A DNA stretch of 8,471 nucleotides, from contig DDSI01000044.1 of assembly GCA_002343335.1 (NCBI GenBank), forward strand, positions 237 through 8,707. The letters run 5' to 3'. The position numbers and the translations under genes are program-made. Below, in pieces: positions 6,757 to 8,471 of this stretch. The notes beneath the pieces were generated by a model. It had not been told where the DNA came from. It was given only the letters and a program-made list of their open reading frames with translations, and ran no database searches. Each line of letters begins with the position of its first letter. Position 1 is the stretch's first letter. The stretch comes from Bacteriovoracaceae bacterium UBA2394 (GTDB lineage: Bacteria > Bdellovibrionota > UBA2394).

Positions 6757-6947
6757 CACCCACGAATCCCCTGATCTCTTAAAATCGCGTTGTACTTACA
6801 CACTCAAATTCACTGACTGCGCCGCAGCTGACGCACATTCTTTAGTCCCAATAACTCATCACAACTCTTCAACATTGGCGGAGCGTCGTCGAATGACGCG
6901 CGCGTAATTTCGAAGTTCGTCCGAAAGTCTGCGAAGGAGGATTTATT
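6757..6947. other. Non-coding region between hairpin and small ORF
   Basis: I see no gene here. It holds the 11-base palindrome CTGCGCCGCAG (6817-6827), which shares 11 bases in inverted orientation with the hairpin before the first flagellin, and the 10-mer AATGACGCGC (6892-6901) shared with 4618-4627. These may mark the promoter or regulator region of the second flagellin unit. No clear sigma70, sigma28 or sigma54 promoter was found. Confidence 0.35.
6934..6940 (+). promoter_or_regulatory. Strong Shine-Dalgarno site before the 41-codon ORF
   Basis: AAGGAGG is a full match to the anti-Shine-Dalgarno core and lies 7 bases before the GTG at 6948. It is the best ribosome-binding site in the window and the main reason for calling the small ORF. 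Confidence 0.6.
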
Positions 6948-7073
6948 GTGCTCAGATTTGACGCTACACAGCGACCCTTGACTCAAAACATCGCAGCTTC
7001 TCGCTCTCGAGATTTTGCGGTGAAGGGCTACAAGATCGCAGCGTCAGAGAAGAGAGCAATTAAGTCCGCTTAA
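6948..7073 (+). CDS. Small basic protein, 41 residues, unknown function
   Basis: A GTG codon 7 bases after AAGGAGG opens a reading frame of 41 codons ending in TAA. The product starts MLRFDATQRPLTQNIAAS and ends KRAIKSA. It has nine Lys/Arg against three Asp/Glu, no membrane segment and no cysteine, and I recognise no family. It lies between two flagellin genes in the same direction, 164 bases before the second. It could be a small flagellar regulator or chaperone, a leader peptide whose translation affects the downstream flagellin, or a nucleic-acid-binding peptide. All of these are guesses from position and charge. The main support is the ribosome-binding site; the main doubt is the short length and GTG start. 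No comparable ORF precedes the first flagellin. Confidence 0.5.
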   Translation: MLRFDATQRPLTQNIAASRSRDFAVKGYKIAASEKRAIKSA

Positions 7074-7146
7074 AGGGAAGTCGAAAGCTTCCGTGACTGC
7101 CGACCTCTGTCAGAATCTGACGCAGGGCCGCAGAAAGAACGAAGGA

Positions 7147-7175
7147 GTGAGTCGCAAGAGTGCGCAGCGACTCAC
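7147..7175 (+). repeat. 9-bp perfect inverted repeat in second flagellin leader
   Basis: GTGAGTCGC (7147-7155) pairs exactly with GCGACTCAC (7167-7175) around an 11-base loop. It lies between the small ORF and the second flagellin, 62 bases before the flagellin ATG. It could be an RNA structure in a long 5' leader, a weak attenuator or a protein site. Confidence 0.4.
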
Positions 7176-7185
7176 CTACCAAAAC

Positions 7186-7210
7186 CCGAAGGAAGAATTT
7201 TTTCCGTCGG
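7186..7210 (+). repeat. Imperfect 25-base palindrome with T-run in second flagellin leader
   Basis: The stretch starting CCGAAGGAA and ending TTCCGTCGG is a near-perfect inverted repeat with six T residues at its centre and right side. It ends 27 bases before the flagellin ATG. Its compact stem with central T-run could cause pausing or control access to the ribosome-binding site. Confidence 0.35.
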
Positions 7211-7226
7211 AAGCGCACCAAGGACT

Positions 7227-7232
7227 TAGGAG
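7227..7232 (+). promoter_or_regulatory. Ribosome-binding site of second flagellin, overlapping CsrA-like GGA motifs
   Basis: TAGGAG lies 5 bases before the ATG at 7238 and fixes the start. CAAGGA just upstream (7219-7224) gives a second GGA. Paired GGA motifs over a flagellin start resemble CsrA-binding sites known to control flagellin translation in other bacteria; the CsrA role here is inference. Confidence 0.6.
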
Positions 7233-7237
7233 TCTTT

Positions 7238-8471
7238 ATGCAAATTAATACGATTAATGCCCTCCGCGCGACACGATTGATGACTCAAAGTGAATCGGCC
7301 ATCACCCGATCTCTGCAACGATTGAGCACGGGCAAGCGAGTGAACTCTCCTCAAGATGGCGGTGCCGACGTGGCACAAATCTCCCGCCTCGATTCGCAAA
7401 TTCGTGGGACGCAGCAAGTGATCCGCGGTTTGAACGATGCCGCTGGAATTCTCCAGACAGCGGACGGCGCCATCGCCAATCAACTCGATATCGTTCAGCG
7501 CATTCGAGAAATCGCCGTACAAGCTAGCAACGGCACACTCGATACCGCCGCTAGAACTTCATTGAATACAGAGCTGCAAGCGCTCTTCGCGGAGTTCTCC
7601 CGGATTACTTCGGAAACTGAATTTGCCGGACAAAAACTCCTCGATGGATCCTTTGCGACACGTTCGGTTCTAGTGGGAACGACCGCGACTCAAAGTTTCA
7701 ATATGGGTGTTGGAAATCTGAGTGCATCCAGCATCTTCACGCGAAAGGTCGGAAGTGGCACTTTCAATTTAACTACGACTTCTTCCACCGGGGCCGGAGC
7801 ACGCTACGTTGAGAGTGGTGATTTCAATGGCGACGGTCATGACGATATTATTTCTCGAGACACCACCGCTCAGCAGATTTCTGTGATGCTTGGAAATGGC
7901 GACGGGACATTTGGTGGAAAAAAATCTTTCTCTACCGGGTCCGCATTGGAATATTTTGCGATCGGCGATGTCAATGGCGATTCAATTTTAGACGTAGCCT
8001 ATTCCGCCTCCTCAACCACCGTCGGAGTTCGCCTTGGAGCAGGCGATGGAACGTTCGGTTCCGAAACCACACTGATCGGCAACTCATTCACGAGTGGCAT
8101 AAAAATTGCGGACATCAATGGCGATGGAAAAGGAGACATTTTAAGCGGCAACTCGCCCGCCACTTATTTTACCTACTTCCTGGGGAATGGAGATGGATCC
8201 TTTCAGAGCAGCCGAACTCTAGGTCAAGGTACCACGGAAGCCTACAATTTTGCCTTCGGCGACATCAACGGCGACAATATCCAAGACATCGTCGTCGCCG
8301 CCTATACCGATGTGTCTATTCTCTTAGGCACAGGAAATGGCAATTTTCAAAGTCCGATTCTTCTTTCTGCCCCCACCGACGCTCGAGGAGTGACGGTCGC
8401 TGATTTTAATAACGACGGCAAATTAGATATAGCCGCCGTCAACGACAGCTCTAACACCATGAATGTATGGC
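7238..8471 (+). CDS. fliC: Second flagellin with FG-GAP/VCBS propeller insertion (3' end beyond window)
   Basis: From the ATG at 7238 the frame stays open for 411 codons to the window edge. Residues 1-170 are the flagellin N-terminal region: SLQRLSTGKRVNSPQD (25-40), DSQIRG (52-57), VQRIREIAVQASNGTL (86-101) and TSETEFAGQKLLDGSFATRS (124-143). They align without gaps to the first flagellin. The usual DDAAG turn reads DGGAD here (40-44). FG-GAP calcium loops then begin at residues 195 (DFNGDGHDD), 244 (DVNGDSILD), 292 (DINGDGKGD), 342 (DINGDNIQD) and 389 (DFNNDGKLD), with LGNGDGTF-type segments between. By analogy with its neighbour, about two more repeats and a flagellin C-terminal domain should follow; this is prediction, as they are not in the window. 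The symbol marks the family only. It is probably a tandem paralogue making a second filament subunit. Confidence 0.92.
   Translation, partial: MQINTINALRATRLMTQSESAITRSLQRLSTGKRVNSPQDGGADVAQISRLDSQIRGTQQVIRGLNDAAGILQTADGAIANQLDIVQRIREIAVQASNGTLDTAARTSLNTELQALFAEFSRITSETEFAGQKLLDGSFATRSVLVGTTATQSFNMGVGNLSASSIFTRKVGSGTFNLTTTSSTGAGARYVESGDFNGDGHDDIISRDTTAQQISVMLGNGDGTFGGKKSFSTGSALEYFAIGDVNGDSILDVAYSASSTTVGVRLGAGDGTFGSETTLIGNSFTSGIKIADINGDGKGDILSGNSPATYFTYFLGNGDGSFQSSRTLGQGTTEAYNFAFGDINGDNIQDIVVAAYTDVSILLGTGNGNFQSPILLSAPTDARGVTVADFNNDGKLDIAAVNDSSNTMNVW
7820..8434 (+). repeat. Five visible FG-GAP/VCBS repeats within second flagellin
   Basis: Calcium-loop motifs recur at intervals of 49, 48, 50 and 47 residues, alternating with LGNGDGTF, LGAGDGTF, LGNGDGSF and LGTGNGNF. 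Loops two and four depart from the consensus: DVNGDSILD and DINGDNIQD lack the glycine after the third acidic position. The array is cut by the window end, so the full count is unknown. Confidence 0.88.

Overview
The window looks like chromosomal DNA of a motile, probably Gram-negative bacterium of medium GC (near 50% by eye). It carries a UvrD/PcrA-type helicase, a complete two-subunit DNA topoisomerase VI, and two tandem flagellin genes. The mix of bacterial flagellins and a mainly archaeal topoisomerase VI suggests a delta-proteobacterium-like lineage such as Bdellovibrionota or Myxococcota. That placement is inference from gene content; there is no rRNA or other marker here.

Layout. (1) 1-1550, minus strand: a membrane-anchored helical protein with an unrecognised C-terminal domain (318-1550), followed 44 bases downstream by the first 91 codons of a UvrD/PcrA/Rep helicase that runs off the left edge. 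(2) 1551-1648: a short divergent intergenic region with a 13-base palindrome and a weak promoter-like pair placed so that topoisomerase VI mRNA could be leaderless. (3) 1649-4487, plus strand: top6B and top6A, overlapping by 11 bases and almost certainly co-transcribed. They would form the heterotetrameric type IIB topoisomerase. (4) 4488-4835: a non-coding gap with a long hairpin, two near-identical 16-base direct repeats, and a GC-rich inverted repeat just before the next gene. (5) 4836-6701: a flagellin whose variable middle is replaced by seven FG-GAP/VCBS calcium-binding repeats, the number expected for a closed integrin-like beta-propeller. (6) 6702-7237: a gap with a perfect 21-bp hairpin overlapping the flagellin stop, a 41-codon basic small ORF with a very strong ribosome-binding site, and several inverted repeats in the leader of the next gene. 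(7) 7238-8471 and beyond: a second flagellin of the same design, with five FG-GAP repeats visible before the window ends.

The most striking content is the pair of propeller flagellins. Conserved flagellin ends should polymerise and be exported by the flagellar type III apparatus, while the middle would display an integrin-like, calcium-dependent propeller on each subunit. This suggests a filament decorated for adhesion or binding. The second notable item is a bacterial topoisomerase VI with intact catalytic residues. A subtler signal is that the hairpins after top6A and after the first flagellin have unrelated lower stems but share one apical element, CAGTNNGNNCATAAACTG. I saw no tRNA, rRNA, CRISPR array or intact mobile element.
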